35,202 nt of DNA from Chara braunii (GCA_003427395.1 BFEA01000473.1:449397-484598); one strand, 5' to 3'. Positions 19,981 to 29,247 are shown, counted from the stretch's first letter. Numbers and translations: made by a program. Notes: generated by a model not told the origin, from the sequence alone.

Positions 19981-20345
19981 GAAGAGGCAAGAAAAGAGCC
20001 TTAACGGTTACTGGACACTTGACATGCAAAAGAAAAAATAAAAAGAAAAAGAAAAAGAAAATAGGAGGTGAGAGAGGATGAGTGAGTTGGTCGTCAGTTG
20101 GGACTGCAACAAGTAGGGACTGCCAAGTCCCAACTATCCACAAGTGGACAAAAAGAAAAAGAAAAAGAAAAGAAAAGAAAATTGAGAAAAAGGCCTTAAC
20201 GGCTGGTTGACACTTAGCATGCACAAATAAAAAGAAAAAAAAAAGAAAAAAAGAGGTGAGAGAGGATGAGTGAGTTGGCCGTCAGTTGGGACTGCATCAA
20301 GTAGGGACTGCCAAGTCCCAACTGTCCACAAGTGGTGGAAGAAGA
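19981..20345 (+). repeat. Tandem duplication (~190 bp) with two competing hairpins per copy
   Basis: CCTTAACGG..GACACTT..CATGCA, an A/G-rich stretch, GGTGAGAGAGGATGAGTGAG and a hairpin block occur twice, 188-195 bp apart. In each copy AGTCCCAACT can pair either with a distal AGTTGGGACT (20096-20105 with 20126-20135; 20284-20293 with 20314-20323) or with the nearer GGGACT (20116-20121; 20304-20309). A diverged third hairpin block is at 21745-21783. Confidence 0.75.
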
Positions 20346-20686
20346 AAAGAAAAAAGAAAAGAAAAATAAAAGTAAAAGCAGGAAACTCAAAAGGGCACTA
20401 ACGGACAAAAACGGCCACCTAGGGGAAAGATTTCGGACCAGATTCACTTGGGCAATGTGGCGGTTACAAAGGACCATGTTTTTCTTTGATTTATGCTGAG
20501 AAAATTAAAAGGAAACAAGGCCCCATGCAACCGAAAAATAACGGATTGCATGGGAGAGGCCAAAATCAAGTTCTAAGTGCTCCGAGAGCCAAAATTGAGG
20601 CCGGATGCACTTGGGAAGTGGCCACCTGATTTTCTTTTGGTAGGGGGCTAGTTGAGGGGCACTAGGACAATGAAACAGCCCCCACT

Positions 20687-20710
20687 GCAGTCCGAGTTAC
20701 AACGGACTGC
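20687..20710 (+). other. Hairpin A4
   Basis: GCAGTCCG with loop AGTTACAA and partner CGGACTGC, a perfect 8-bp stem. Confidence 0.75.
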
Positions 20711-20847
20711 TTAAAGAGGGGCAAACTCAAGATTTTGGAGCTCCAGATGTCAAAAATGAGCCCAGATGCCTTAGAAAAATTGATGGCTTATTTTCCTTAG
20801 GCTTGGGACATGCTGTGGGGCTGTGGGGCTAGCAAGATTGGTGTGAA

Positions 20848-20873
20848 TGCAGTCCGAGAAATTGCGGACTGCA
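20848..20873 (+). other. Hairpin A5
   Basis: TGCAGTCCG with loop AGAAATTG and partner CGGACTGCA, a perfect 9-bp stem. Confidence 0.75.
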
Positions 20874-21265
20874 CTAGGATGCCCGGGCCAAGGGCAAATG
20901 GGCCGCGGCACGCCCGAAGTACACTAGAAAATGGAGCCGCGGCACTAGGGGAGTATGACGGTAAGACAGTGACGAATACGGCGGGGGCCCCGCGGCCGGG
21001 AAAACATTGACGGCACAAGGGACACATGAAAAAAAAATAATAAAGCAGGACTGACGGGGACATAGGAAGTCCCAAATAAAAATTGGACGTCAATCGGGAT
21101 GACGCCGGGGGCCAAACAAAAATTATCGAAAAATGGGCCTTGTCGACGGCACTGCCGGGGGAGTGGAAAAATGAGACTAGTATGGGAAGCGGCGGGGACT
21201 TGAGGTGTCCCGAGGGGGAGGCCACTAGCTAAGGTGAGGAGTGGCCATGAGAAATAAATGGCGCC

Positions 21266-21325
21266 GTCGAGATCAAGGATCTCGATGGTGGAAAATATTA
21301 GCATCACTAGTGTCAACACTAGTGG
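21266..21325 (+). other. Hairpins B2 and C2, second copy of the B-C pair
   Basis: GTCGAGATC-AAG-GATCTCGAT (21266-21286) and TCACTAGTG-TCAA-CACTAGTGG (21304-21325) repeat the order and spacing seen at 19641-19700. Each keeps at least 8 pairs plus one wobble. The rest of the module has diverged much more. Confidence 0.7.
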
Positions 21326-21831
21326 GGCCCAAACGGGTGAAAGCGGGAGTGAGGAGCAAAAAAAAATAATAAGGGGACGGTTGCCCAGCGGTCTGAGGTA
21401 TTTTGGACTAGCTAGGCATGAGAAAATAAGAGCCCAAGGGGCTCCAAGCAAGAAACAGACTAGCCAAGAAAAATCGGAGCCAAGGGGGCTAAAAATGAAA
21501 ACTAACGGGAGTAAAATGAGCCCACTAGGGGCATGGGCATGCCAACCTTGTGCGTCGGGGTGTAACGGCCAACAACCGGCCATGAACCAGACCATGTTCA
21601 AGGTTCTAAGGCCTAGAAAGAAGGTGCACAGCAAATCGACATATGTCCTAACAAAAATAAAAGAAAAAAGAAAAGAAAAAGAAGAGGAAAATGAGGAAAA
21701 ATGAGACAAAATATGAGGAATGGGTGGAGGAGAGTGTGTCAGCCCATTGGGATGGCTGCGGTAAGGACTGCCAGGTCCCAATGATGACCTCACTCCTCCT
21801 AGATTCAAGGAGTGCGGGCCGGATTGCTAAG

Positions 21832-22193
21832 ATATGGCCCCAAGGGCCATATTTCAACAATATCTGAATTTAAAAAGGCAAAAATGAAAGAAAATGCAAA
21901 TGGGAATAATCCGGTTTTCTTTCTAGCCATGGATCTGAGATCAGATCTCATGGTTGAGAGGAAGCAGCCATTTTTGGTGGGCCAGCACAAAACGGCTAGA
22001 TCCTGAATGAGGTGGCAGCCTAAAAAGAAAACAAATAAAAAGAAGAAAAAGACGAAACAGTGCACTTGGCCCAAAAAGAGAGCCAGATGCACCAAAAATT
22101 GAAAATTTGGACTTAGGGGCTCAAAATTGAAGCAAGGGCTGCTAGGGGGTGGCACGAATTATTGTTGACCTTGGATCTCAGCCAGATCCAAGG
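21832..22193 (+). other. Three further hairpins
   Basis: ATATGGCCC-CAA-GGGCCATAT (21832-21852) is perfect. CCATGGATCTGA with TCAGATCTCATGG (21927-21953) pairs with one bulge. CCTTGGATCT-CAGCC-AGATCCAAGG (22169-22193) is a perfect 10-bp stem. Confidence 0.7.
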
Positions 22194-22410
22194 CTGAAAA
22201 GGTGCCGCCACTTAGAAAAATGGTCCGGCCTACCCAAGGGAGGCCGAAACTTGAAAAAATCGAAAAAAAGGTTCACTAGGTCTTTTTCCTTCAAGTAAAA
22301 TTGCCCCTTGGGCATTATGATCCAAGGGAGCAGCATTTGTGAGGTGGAAAAGAGACCGGAGGAGGCCAAGAGGCAATCCAAGTTGGTACCAACCACTTGG
22401 ACTGCATGAA

Positions 22411-22925
22411 CCTGGCCAAAAAGAGGCCCAAGTGCCCCCGGAGAGGCCTAGAGGTGAAAATTGGCCTTGGGGGTACCTCGGTTCACCTTGAGGCACTTGG
22501 GAGGGCCCAAGGGCTGGCCGGACTGGTGTTCCCAGCCTAAGTAAGCCGGGGATTCAGTCCGCCACACTCATACTTGCATGAGGAGTGCCTATGCTGCCCA
22601 AATGAGCCTGTGAGAGCTCTAGAGGCAATTGGAGAGTAGTGAGGAGAACCCCTGCCAGTCCGGAAGCTTGGAGGTGACTGTGAGCTAGTAGGAGGAGGCT
22701 CTACAAGCTCGTGGTAGTGGGGAGGGTAATCCGCCATAGCTCCCAGGCTAGAGGAGAGGAAGAAAAGACTGAGAAGAGTCCCATTAGCCCTTCTAGAGGG
22801 AAAGACTCCCTAGTCTTAGTGGTAGGAGCCATAGCAACTTGGAGAAGGTAAGAGGAGGAGGAAGAAAAGGCTTGAGGGAGAAGGAAGCCATAGCCAAGGT
22901 GGAAGGAGCTTCATTGAGAACAAGA
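22411..22925. other. Stretch without recognised gene
   Basis: No coding region, hairpin family member or repeat was recognised with confidence. The composition is similar to the end of the hairpin array. Confidence 0.4.
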
Positions 22926-22954
22926 CATCCAAGGGGGTGAGTGAAGAGAAGCCC

Positions 22955-23180
22955 CTCCTCCCCTTCTCCTTCCCCTCCTCTTCTTCTTCTTCTTCTTCTT
23001 CTTGTTCTTCTTCTTATTCTCCTTGTTCTCCTTGTTCTTCTTCTTTCTCTCTTCCTCTTCCTTTTCTTCTTCTTCTCCCTCCTCTTCTTCTTCCTCTTTT
23101 CCTCCCTCTTCTTCTCCTTCTTCCTCTTCCCCTCCCTCTCTCCTCCTCTCATTCCCTTCTCCACCTCCCTTCTCACTCTT
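22955..23180 (+). repeat. Imperfect CTT/CCT pyrimidine microsatellite
   Basis: This is a nearly pure pyrimidine tract built on CTT, with CCT and CTC interruptions. Long open frames on both strands (Ser/Leu/Phe-rich on plus, Arg/Lys/Glu-rich on minus) are by-products of the triplet repeat. Confidence 0.9.
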
Positions 23181-23181
23181 C

Positions 23182-23803
23182 TCCTTGTGTTATTGAGCTC
23201 AAGTCTTGTCATTTTCACGTGTAATCTTCATTTCCTACCATTTTCTCCATTTGGTTGTAAATTGCAACTCATGTGTGGGTGTTAGTGTGTGTTTGGAGGT
23301 TGTTATGTGCATGTACTTTCCATTCTAGCATCTCTATGTGAATCGCAATCCATCTCCTCGTGTTGTTGAGCTCAAATCTTGTCTTTTTCACTAATTATCT
23401 CAATTTTCTACTCATTTCTCTACTTGGTTGTAAATCGCAACTCTAGTGTTGATGTCAATGTGTGTNNNNNNNNNNNNNNNNNNNNNNNNNNNNNNNNNNN
23501 NNNNNNNNNNNNNNNNNNNNNNNNNNNNNNNNNNNNNNNNNNNNNNNNNNNNNNNNNNNNNNNNNNNNNNNNNNNNNNNNNNNNNNNNNNNNNNNNNNNN
23601 NNNNNNNNNNTGAATTGCAATCCATCTTTTTGTGTTGTTGAACTCAAATCTTGTCTTTTTCACTAATTATCTCAATTTTCTACTCATTTCTCTACTTGGT
23701 TGTAAGTCGGAACTCTAGTGTTGATGTCAATTTGTGTTTGAGTGATGTATTGTGCATGTAATGTCCATTCTAGCATCTGTATTTGAATCGCAATCCATCT
23801 CCT
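23182..23803 (+). repeat. ~173-bp tandem repeat interrupted by an assembly gap
   Basis: The block starting TCCTTGTGTTATTGAGCTC recurs at 23355 and near 23627, and its first bases reappear at 23800. Each unit also has TACTCATTTCTC-like, TGGTTGTAAATCGCAACT and ATTCTAGCATCT words. Outside the gap the period is about 173 bp. At least three units are present. Noncoding and AT-rich. Confidence 0.85.
23466..23610. other. Assembly gap (145 N)
   Basis: This run of N lies inside the 173-bp tandem repeat. By repeat phase, the missing length should be about 47 bp or 47 plus a multiple of 173, so 145 is probably an estimate. Confidence 0.95.
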
Positions 23804-24895
23804 TGTGTCTCTTGGTGTTTCGCTGATCTCCCTCTAGTGGAGATTGCTGCAAAACTTGTCCTTTCGTTGTTCGAGATGCTTGAGTGTATGACAGTGCATC
23901 CCGTGCTGCTCCGCTGACCCCTCCCCGGTGTATGTGAGTTCGTGTGTGGGAATGTCCTGCTGTTCTCCGCTTTTCGTCTGTTCACCTGCTCCAAGTGTAG
24001 ATCGGAATCTCAATCTTGATACAGTCTAGTGCCTTGAGTAGCATAGGATGCTGGCACTGTCTAGTTTTCCGTTGCTGAGTAAACTGCTGTTTTTCTCCCC
24101 TTGCTCTAGAGTGGATGCCGCTATAACTCGCCCCCTCCCCCTGTTCTATTCGAACGCAGTGAGTAGGAGGTCCAAAAGACTGCTGTTTTCTGGCAGTTTG
24201 AGGGTCTGCTGTACTTCCTCCTTGCTGGTAGCTATAGGACTGCAGTCCCTGACAGAACCTGGCCAGCGTAGATTGCTGACCCAGGGAAAAGATAGGGTAA
24301 TCATCGCCGTTGCAAGAATCATGTGAAAACCGCAATCGGGCGGATTGCGGTCGACGGCACGTCGGCAGCAGCACTATAGAAAAACTTGGGAATGTCTCAG
24401 ACCTCATGTTCTAGGTAAGAACAGGTGGCCTGCAGACCCAGCAGGTCATCAGACTCCGTTTTCTGAAAAAATCAGAAAACGGACTTCCGCCGAACAGTTC
24501 GCCCGGAGCCGGTGGACGCCCGAAACAGGCAACTTTGCCCAAACGACGTCAGAACGGCGCCAAATTTTGTGGAGGCCTTCCCTATGATACAGTGAGAGGG
24601 CCCACCAAATCTGTTGTCAGTTTGATAACGTTTGGGGCAGGTAACGCAGGACTGAGCACACCGGATTTTCACTCCGGCAAGAAAAACAGCCAAAGCGGTA
24701 AGTTACCACAACGAGCGGAATCTGCAGATTCTGCAGGTTCCGACCAACTGTGTCTGCTGTATCTGTGTGTTTTCTGCATCTTGACTGTGGACTGAGCACT
24801 GTGGGGACTGTTTTTGCCTCCGGGACTAAGTGGTATGGCGGGCAATGAGCCGGTCACTCGGGGTAGGGGGCAACGTGGAGTCGGGGTCACTTTGC
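23804..24895. other. Gene-less stretch holding two strong hairpins
   Basis: No coding region was recognised. ACCGCAATC-GGGCG-GATTGCGGT (24329-24351) and TCCGTTTTCTGA-AAAAA-TCAGAAAACGGA (24455-24483, a perfect 12-bp stem) lie here. The first has the same GCAATC...GATTGC core as hairpin family A some 4 kb upstream. Confidence 0.55.
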
Positions 24896-24899
24896 GCTC

Positions 24900-25262
24900 C
24901 ACCTCCATCACCTACACCCATCCACCATAGCCGACCTTTACCTACCTTCTTCCACCTCCGTCACCTACAGTCATCCACCATAGCCAACCTTCACCTGCCT
25001 TCTTCCACCTCCATCACCTACACCCATCCACCATAGCCAACCTTCACCTACCTTTTTCCACCTTCATCACCTACACCCATCCACCATGGCCGACCATCAC
25101 CTACCTTCTCCCACCTTCAATAGCTACACCCATCCACCATAGCCGACCACCTAACACCTTCTTCTACCTCCATCACCTATAGCCCACCGCCCCAACCCTT
25201 CCTCCACCTCCATCACCTACACCCATCCGCCATAGCCGATCACGTCGCACCTTCCTCTTCTA
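24900..25262 (+). repeat. 53-bp minisatellite, ~7 copies
   Basis: CTCCATCACCTAC-like unit starts fall at 24903, 24956, 25009, 25062, 25115 and 25168, each 53 bp apart, then a shortened unit at 25208. Each unit contains CATCCACCATAGCC. The strand is strongly C-rich. Confidence 0.85.
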
Positions 25263-25375
25263 GCACCTCCTTCATCCACCCGGAAGTCGCGGAGGTCACA
25301 AGGGGCACCCGGGATCTTAGGTAGGGCTGGTTAGGGTAGGTCAAGGGGCGAGGTCAATTAGGATGTGGAACTTCT

Positions 25376-25555
25376 CGTTTTTCCTCTCTCCACCTCTCTC
25401 CCTTTCTCTTTTTTTCCCTCTCTCTCTCCCTCTCACTCTCTCTCCCTCCCTCTCTCTCTCCCTCTCTCTCCCTCTCCCTTCCTCTCTCTCTCTCCTTCTC
25501 TCTCTCTCTCTCTCNCCCTCTCCCTCTCCCTCCTCTCTTCCTTTCCCTCAAGCCC
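25376..25555 (+). repeat. CT microsatellite
   Basis: Long runs of (CT)n and (CCCT)n with one N. Open frames across it are artefacts. Confidence 0.9.
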
Positions 25556-25899
25556 CCTAACACTTAACTCTCCCCTCACCCCGTTCCCCTCCATGACATG
25601 GAACTAACCTCTCCCCTCACCTGCTACATTGCTAGGGAACGAATGACAAAGAACTTGATCCTCACTTGGTGGAAAGCGAGGGCAAGGGGAGGGTTGTCGG
25701 TCCCTTGTGTCGCCAAGAAGGAAAGGGTACCTGATTCTTGTGAGCATCCGGGGAAGCGCAAAAAGGAATGAAGTATTGTGACAAGGTCAGTTTTGACTCA
25801 ACCATCTTCCCCGACTGCATGACTAAGGTGAAGGCATGGCTTGCTTGAGTGAGGGGAAAGATAACCAAAGGATCATCAAAGGCAAAGGAAACTTAGGCT
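25556..25899. other. Stretch before the LTR without recognised gene
   Basis: No motif was recognised. It ends in a polypurine-like GTGGGAGGGGCGA directly before the TGT start of the LTR, so it may be the 3' end of a retrotransposon internal region. Confidence 0.4.
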
Positions 25900-25913
25900 T
25901 GTGGGAGGGGCGA

Positions 25914-26676
25914 TGTGTTGACCCCAATGGGGATTGTACTTGGCTTTTCTTTGTGTGGTCTTGCGCAGGTGAGTAGCCTACGGACGTCTAAGTGGGAGTG
26001 CGTCCGCCGGATGCGGGCGGGAATAGGGAAAGGGACGCGGGAAGGGCTTAGACCTCGCTTAAACTATGAATGCAGGATGGGTTGGATGGTCGGATGCTTG
26101 GATGAGCGGTAGACGCCTGGATGTGGCTTGTGTGACGATTGAATGCAATGACTCTCTTGAATGCAATGCAAGCCCGGAAAGACTAAGGGCGGTCTTGGAT
26201 AGGTGAATGCAATGCTAGTGGCTCAAGCAGAAAAAATATAGCGGCTAGGGGTCCGGGCGATGCCACCCCACCCCAAGGATACCGTAGGGGCTGTCTTGAG
26301 CCACTAGACTCAGTGAAAAGGTGCGTGGCCCAATGGATGACGCTTGGCCTACGCATGATAAGAAGACAAATCTTCAATAAACTCCCTGGACTGCTTGTGT
26401 ATTGGAAGGAGCAATTGCCTGGTCAGACTTAATTGAATCAAGAAAACGCCACGAGTGACCAAAGAGCTACCGTCATGACGCGAGAGCGGAGCTACATCCC
26501 CCAATGTAAAGCCCTCTCGCAAATGGCCCATCCCTATCCATCTCATAGCACTAGGTGGGGGTGCCCCTGGGACGAGCGACCCGCGCCCTGAGCGTGAGCG
26601 CAGGTGGGTCGAGCCAAATGGGACCCGCAGTGGGGTCGACTAAGGCTCGAAAGTCCTTCAGGGTACGACCCCTACA
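25914..26676 (+). repeat. Long terminal repeat, full-length copy (~763 bp)
   Basis: It begins TGTTGACCCC right after a G-rich purine tract and ends ACCCCTACA, giving TGT...ACA termini. Its last ~660 bp match 1233-1890. The purine tract on the left argues that it is the 3' LTR of an element lying to the left. However, a plant-type gag starts directly to its right, and an open frame crosses the junction, so it could also be the 5' LTR of that element. No canonical tRNA-Met primer site follows. No target-site duplication was identified. Confidence 0.65.
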
Positions 26677-27235
26677 ACGTGGCTGATGACGTGAGGATCG
26701 TACGGTCCATCCTGCTGAATGTAATTGAGATGCAGGATCATCAGACAACCATCCTTCAGGACATCCAGCAAAGTCTGGCCCTGTTGGTTGGGCAAGCGCA
26801 GGCTACGTTGCCAATGTCCGGGCGTGGTGCCTGACCGGTTGCACATCCTCCTCCTTTTGTCCCACCGGTGACTTGGGTATGCCCATATGTAGCCCCATCA
26901 TTGGTTGCGATCGTTTCCCTGGGCATGCCTCAATCAGGAGGGATCACAACAGGATCTAGCTTGCAGGTTCCAGTACAAACGGTGTACACCCAATCTCCGT
27001 TGCAAGTTGCGGTTACCACGCAGCCTGCACAGCCGTAGGGTACACAACCCATGCAGCCAGTGCAGCCGTCTGTATCACATGGTCCACAGCCCAATGGGAT
27101 GCAGGGACCGCGACAAACACAGTGGGTTCCAAAGACGACCATTGCCGCTCCGAAATCCTTCACAGGGGATAAGAGAGGTGAAGACCTCGACACGTGGTTG
27201 AGGGCAGTGCCAGTCTAGTTAGGTGTAAACTTACC
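26604..27235 (+). pseudogene. gag: Ty3/gypsy element 2: gag N-terminal part
   Basis: One frame crosses the LTR end and continues to about 27235 with stops TGA 26832, TAG 27034 and TAG 27217. The first part has a helical segment (Val-Ile-Glu-Met-Gln-Asp-His-Gln). The middle is Gln/Pro-rich; the TAG at 27034 interrupts repeated Gln-Pro pairs, so CAG to TAG is the likely cause. The capsid begins Ala-Pro-Lys-Ser-Phe-Thr-Gly-Asp and Asp-Leu-Asp-Thr-Trp-Leu, typical of plant Ty3 gag. The frame is lost near 27235 at a short imperfect duplication (TTACCTTGCC). The true start codon is unclear. Confidence 0.65.
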
Positions 27236-28047
27236 TTGCCGCACGAAGAAGTGTTTGTGGCTGCCTCCTACCTAGAGGGTAGTGCAGCAAGATGGTTGAG
27301 TGGTTTAGTGCAACTCTAGGGGTATGGTTATGATTTTCGCGCTTGGGCAGTCACCCAGAAATTGGATGACTTCCTTAAGCTGGAGGAGGACAGGTGGCAT
27401 GATTCTCAGGAGGCCCAAAGGGCCACTGACGCGATCTTGACACTGCACACGCGGCAGTTTAAGTCAGTAAGGGAAGCCACCGACGTTGTTGAGCGTCTGA
27501 TCTGTGTCCCAGGGGTGTGCTATGACCCCGAGGTTCTACTCACCTTCTACCTTAGATGCTTCTCTTTGCCTCTCAGGAACCAGTTGGCAGGTGAGGCCAA
27601 CATCAATATGCACAACTTTCCTTCGTTTAGCAAGAAGGCCCTAGACCTTGAGGCGAAGATAGGGCATGGACAGGCACCCACTACGGACGGTAGGAAAAGA
27701 ACACTGCCCCCCAACTGGAAGGCGAAGGGACGCCTTATGTTTGTCGATAACGATGGCTCAACCATCGAATTATACGACAACTTCCAGGAGGGAGTAGGTT
27801 CAGAGGCGGGCAGCGTAGAAGCTTCAGGGGGTGGAGTAATCGTTGCTGTAACTTAGAAAGGAAAGGCGACCGGTAGACGCCGCGGAGGTTCCCAGTCAAG
27901 GAGTCAAGTTTACCCCAACGGTCCCCCATGGGAGAAGGCGGGTCTCTCAGAGGACGTGTGGAGAGATCGGTACACACGGCAGGCCTGTATTCGTTGTGGT
28001 CAATACGGCCATAATCAGTTTAATACGGCCATAATCAGTTTAAGTGC
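27236..28047 (+). pseudogene. gag: Ty3/gypsy element 2: gag capsid C-terminal part and broken zinc knuckle
   Basis: The second gag frame (Leu-Pro-His-Glu-Glu-Val-Phe-Val-Ala-Ala-Ser-Tyr-Leu, then Ala-Ala-Arg-Trp-Leu) runs on with a TAG near 27330, where Gln is expected in Gln-Leu-Gln-Gly-Tyr, and a TAG at 27854. It carries the usual capsid pattern through Arg-Asn-Gln-Leu-Ala-Gly. A basic linker leads to Cys-Ile-Arg-Cys-Gly-Gln-Tyr-Gly-His (27986-28012). The last Cys of the CCHC knuckle (28045) is displaced by a 20-bp duplication. Confidence 0.7.
28002..28041 (+). repeat. Perfect 20-bp tandem duplication inside the zinc knuckle
   Basis: AATACGGCCATAATCAGTTT occurs at 28002-28021 and again at 28022-28041. 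Twenty is not a multiple of three, so the CX2CX4HX4C knuckle loses its last Cys. The copies are identical, so the event is recent or an assembly error. Confidence 0.9.
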
Positions 28048-28202
28048 CGTAACAAGAAGGTGACCGGCAAGATCCCCCCTACAATGGGGCAGGCGGTAGG
28101 ATCCTCACATCCCGTTGGTAGCAATGTACCCAGCACTTCAGGCGCTGCTCCGGGAAACACGTTGGGCCAGTAGGAATAGTAGTTGTTCCTACTAGGGACG
28201 AG

Positions 28203-29247
28203 GTGGTGGAGACACCCTCACCATCTCGAGAGATGGCCCAAGCTACTAATTCCAGCATCGTCCCGCAAACACATTCAGACCCATCGAGCCTCTGTTTAAT
28301 GAATGTGTTTGAGTCCTTAGAGGAGCTAGAGGAGGAGTGGTCTAGATCGGACCTGCTAGCTTCTTGGACGACCTTAGTCAAAACCCCGAAGGGTGAGATG
28401 TTCGTCAGCGAGGTGGTCATTGACGGCCGCAAGGCCGGGGCCTATTATGACACTTGCTCGACAAGGAACTTCATTAGTCGCATGTGTGTTGAGAGGCTGC
28501 ATTTACAGGGGCGAGTGCAACGCCCGAGTTGACCTGTGGAGTTGACGTGTGCCAACAAACAACGCATGGTAGTCAATGACTACCTCCAAGATGTAGAATA
28601 TTGTTTCCCGTACGCGGGAGGGGAACTAAGACATCGTGTCTCATTCCTGGTGAGCGATGAACTCCCCATGGACATGTTGTTAGGTATGTACTACCTCTCT
28701 GTGGCTAAGCCCCAGTTTGACTGAGACCGAAAAATGGTCAAACACATTTTGCCAGGTGGAGGGACCACCAGATTGAACAAGTTCAAAGCTAGTAGTCTGA
28801 TCGAGTCCCACGGATGCATGTGTGCGGCCGCGTTTTATAACTATTATAAGCAAAATCAGGAGGAGCGTATGTACTTAGTTTATGTCTCTGCTGCAGGCAA
28901 GCCGGTGAAAATGTCGCCGGAGATAGAGGGAGTAGTTGCCAAGTACCCTGATCTATTTGAAGAGCCGACAGGGGTTGTAGAGAGGGAGGTCGTCCATGCG
29001 ATAGAGATTATCCAAGGGTCTAGCATCCCAAAGGGTAGGATCTATCGAATGTCTCCAGGCGAGCTCGATGAGCTTCGCCGACAACTCAAGGAACTTGCAG
29101 AGAAGGGCTGGATCCAACCGAGTGTCTCTCCTTATAGATCTCCAATACTATTTGTACTTAAGAAGAAGGAGGGTACACTTAGGATGCGCATTGACTATAG
29201 GGGCCTAAATGCCATCACTGTAAAGAACCGAGAGCCCCTACCTCTGT
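28203..29247 (+). pseudogene. pol: Ty3/gypsy element 2: protease and truncated reverse transcriptase
   Basis: One frame with TGA at 28530 and 28722. The protease site reads Tyr-Asp-Thr-Cys-Ser-Thr-Arg-Asn-Phe-Ile-Ser (Asp at 28449). The Gly after Asp-Thr is replaced by Cys, which should abolish activity. The TGA at 28722 stands for Trp in the Phe-Asp-Trp of the protease-RT linker. RT starts near 28960 (Asp-Leu-Phe-Glu-Glu-Pro) and shows Lys-Gly-Trp-Ile-Gln-Pro-Ser and Pro-Tyr-Arg-Ser-Pro, Arg-Ile-Asp-Tyr-Arg-Gly-Leu-Asn and Asn-Arg-Glu-Pro-Leu-Pro. Just there, at about 29247, similarity stops. The catalytic Asp motifs, RNase H and integrase are absent, although the frame stays open by chance to 29330. 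Confidence 0.8.

Larger units (their letters stand above)
19620..22410 (+). repeat. Hairpin array: diverged modules with covarying stem-loops
   Basis: Over ~2.8 kb at least twelve short inverted repeats occur (stems 7-10 bp, mostly short A-rich loops), several falling into families. Family A, stem GCARTCYG with partner CRGAYTGC: 19764-19787, 19926-19947, 20522-20554, 20687-20710, 20848-20873. Family B, a GATC-centred stem: 19641-19661, 21266-21286. Family C, CACTAGTG twice: 19679-19700, 21304-21325. Others: 21832-21852, 21927-21953, 22169-22193, 22373-22405. Between copies, paired bases changed together, so pairing was kept. The sequence between is purine-rich and noncoding, with a diverged duplication of the 19.57-19.70 kb module at 21.19-21.33 kb. 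Confidence 0.75.

Noticed and set aside
20945-21808. 287-residue minus-strand open frame with hydrophobic stretches
   Set aside because: It overlaps the hairpin array and purine-rich repeats. Its Phe/Leu/Ser-rich content is what an A/G-rich plus strand gives on the other strand.
22793-23285. Long frames on both strands over the pyrimidine tract
   Set aside because: Artefacts of the CTT/CCT microsatellite.
25354-25607. Frames on both strands over the CT tract
   Set aside because: Artefacts of simple sequence.
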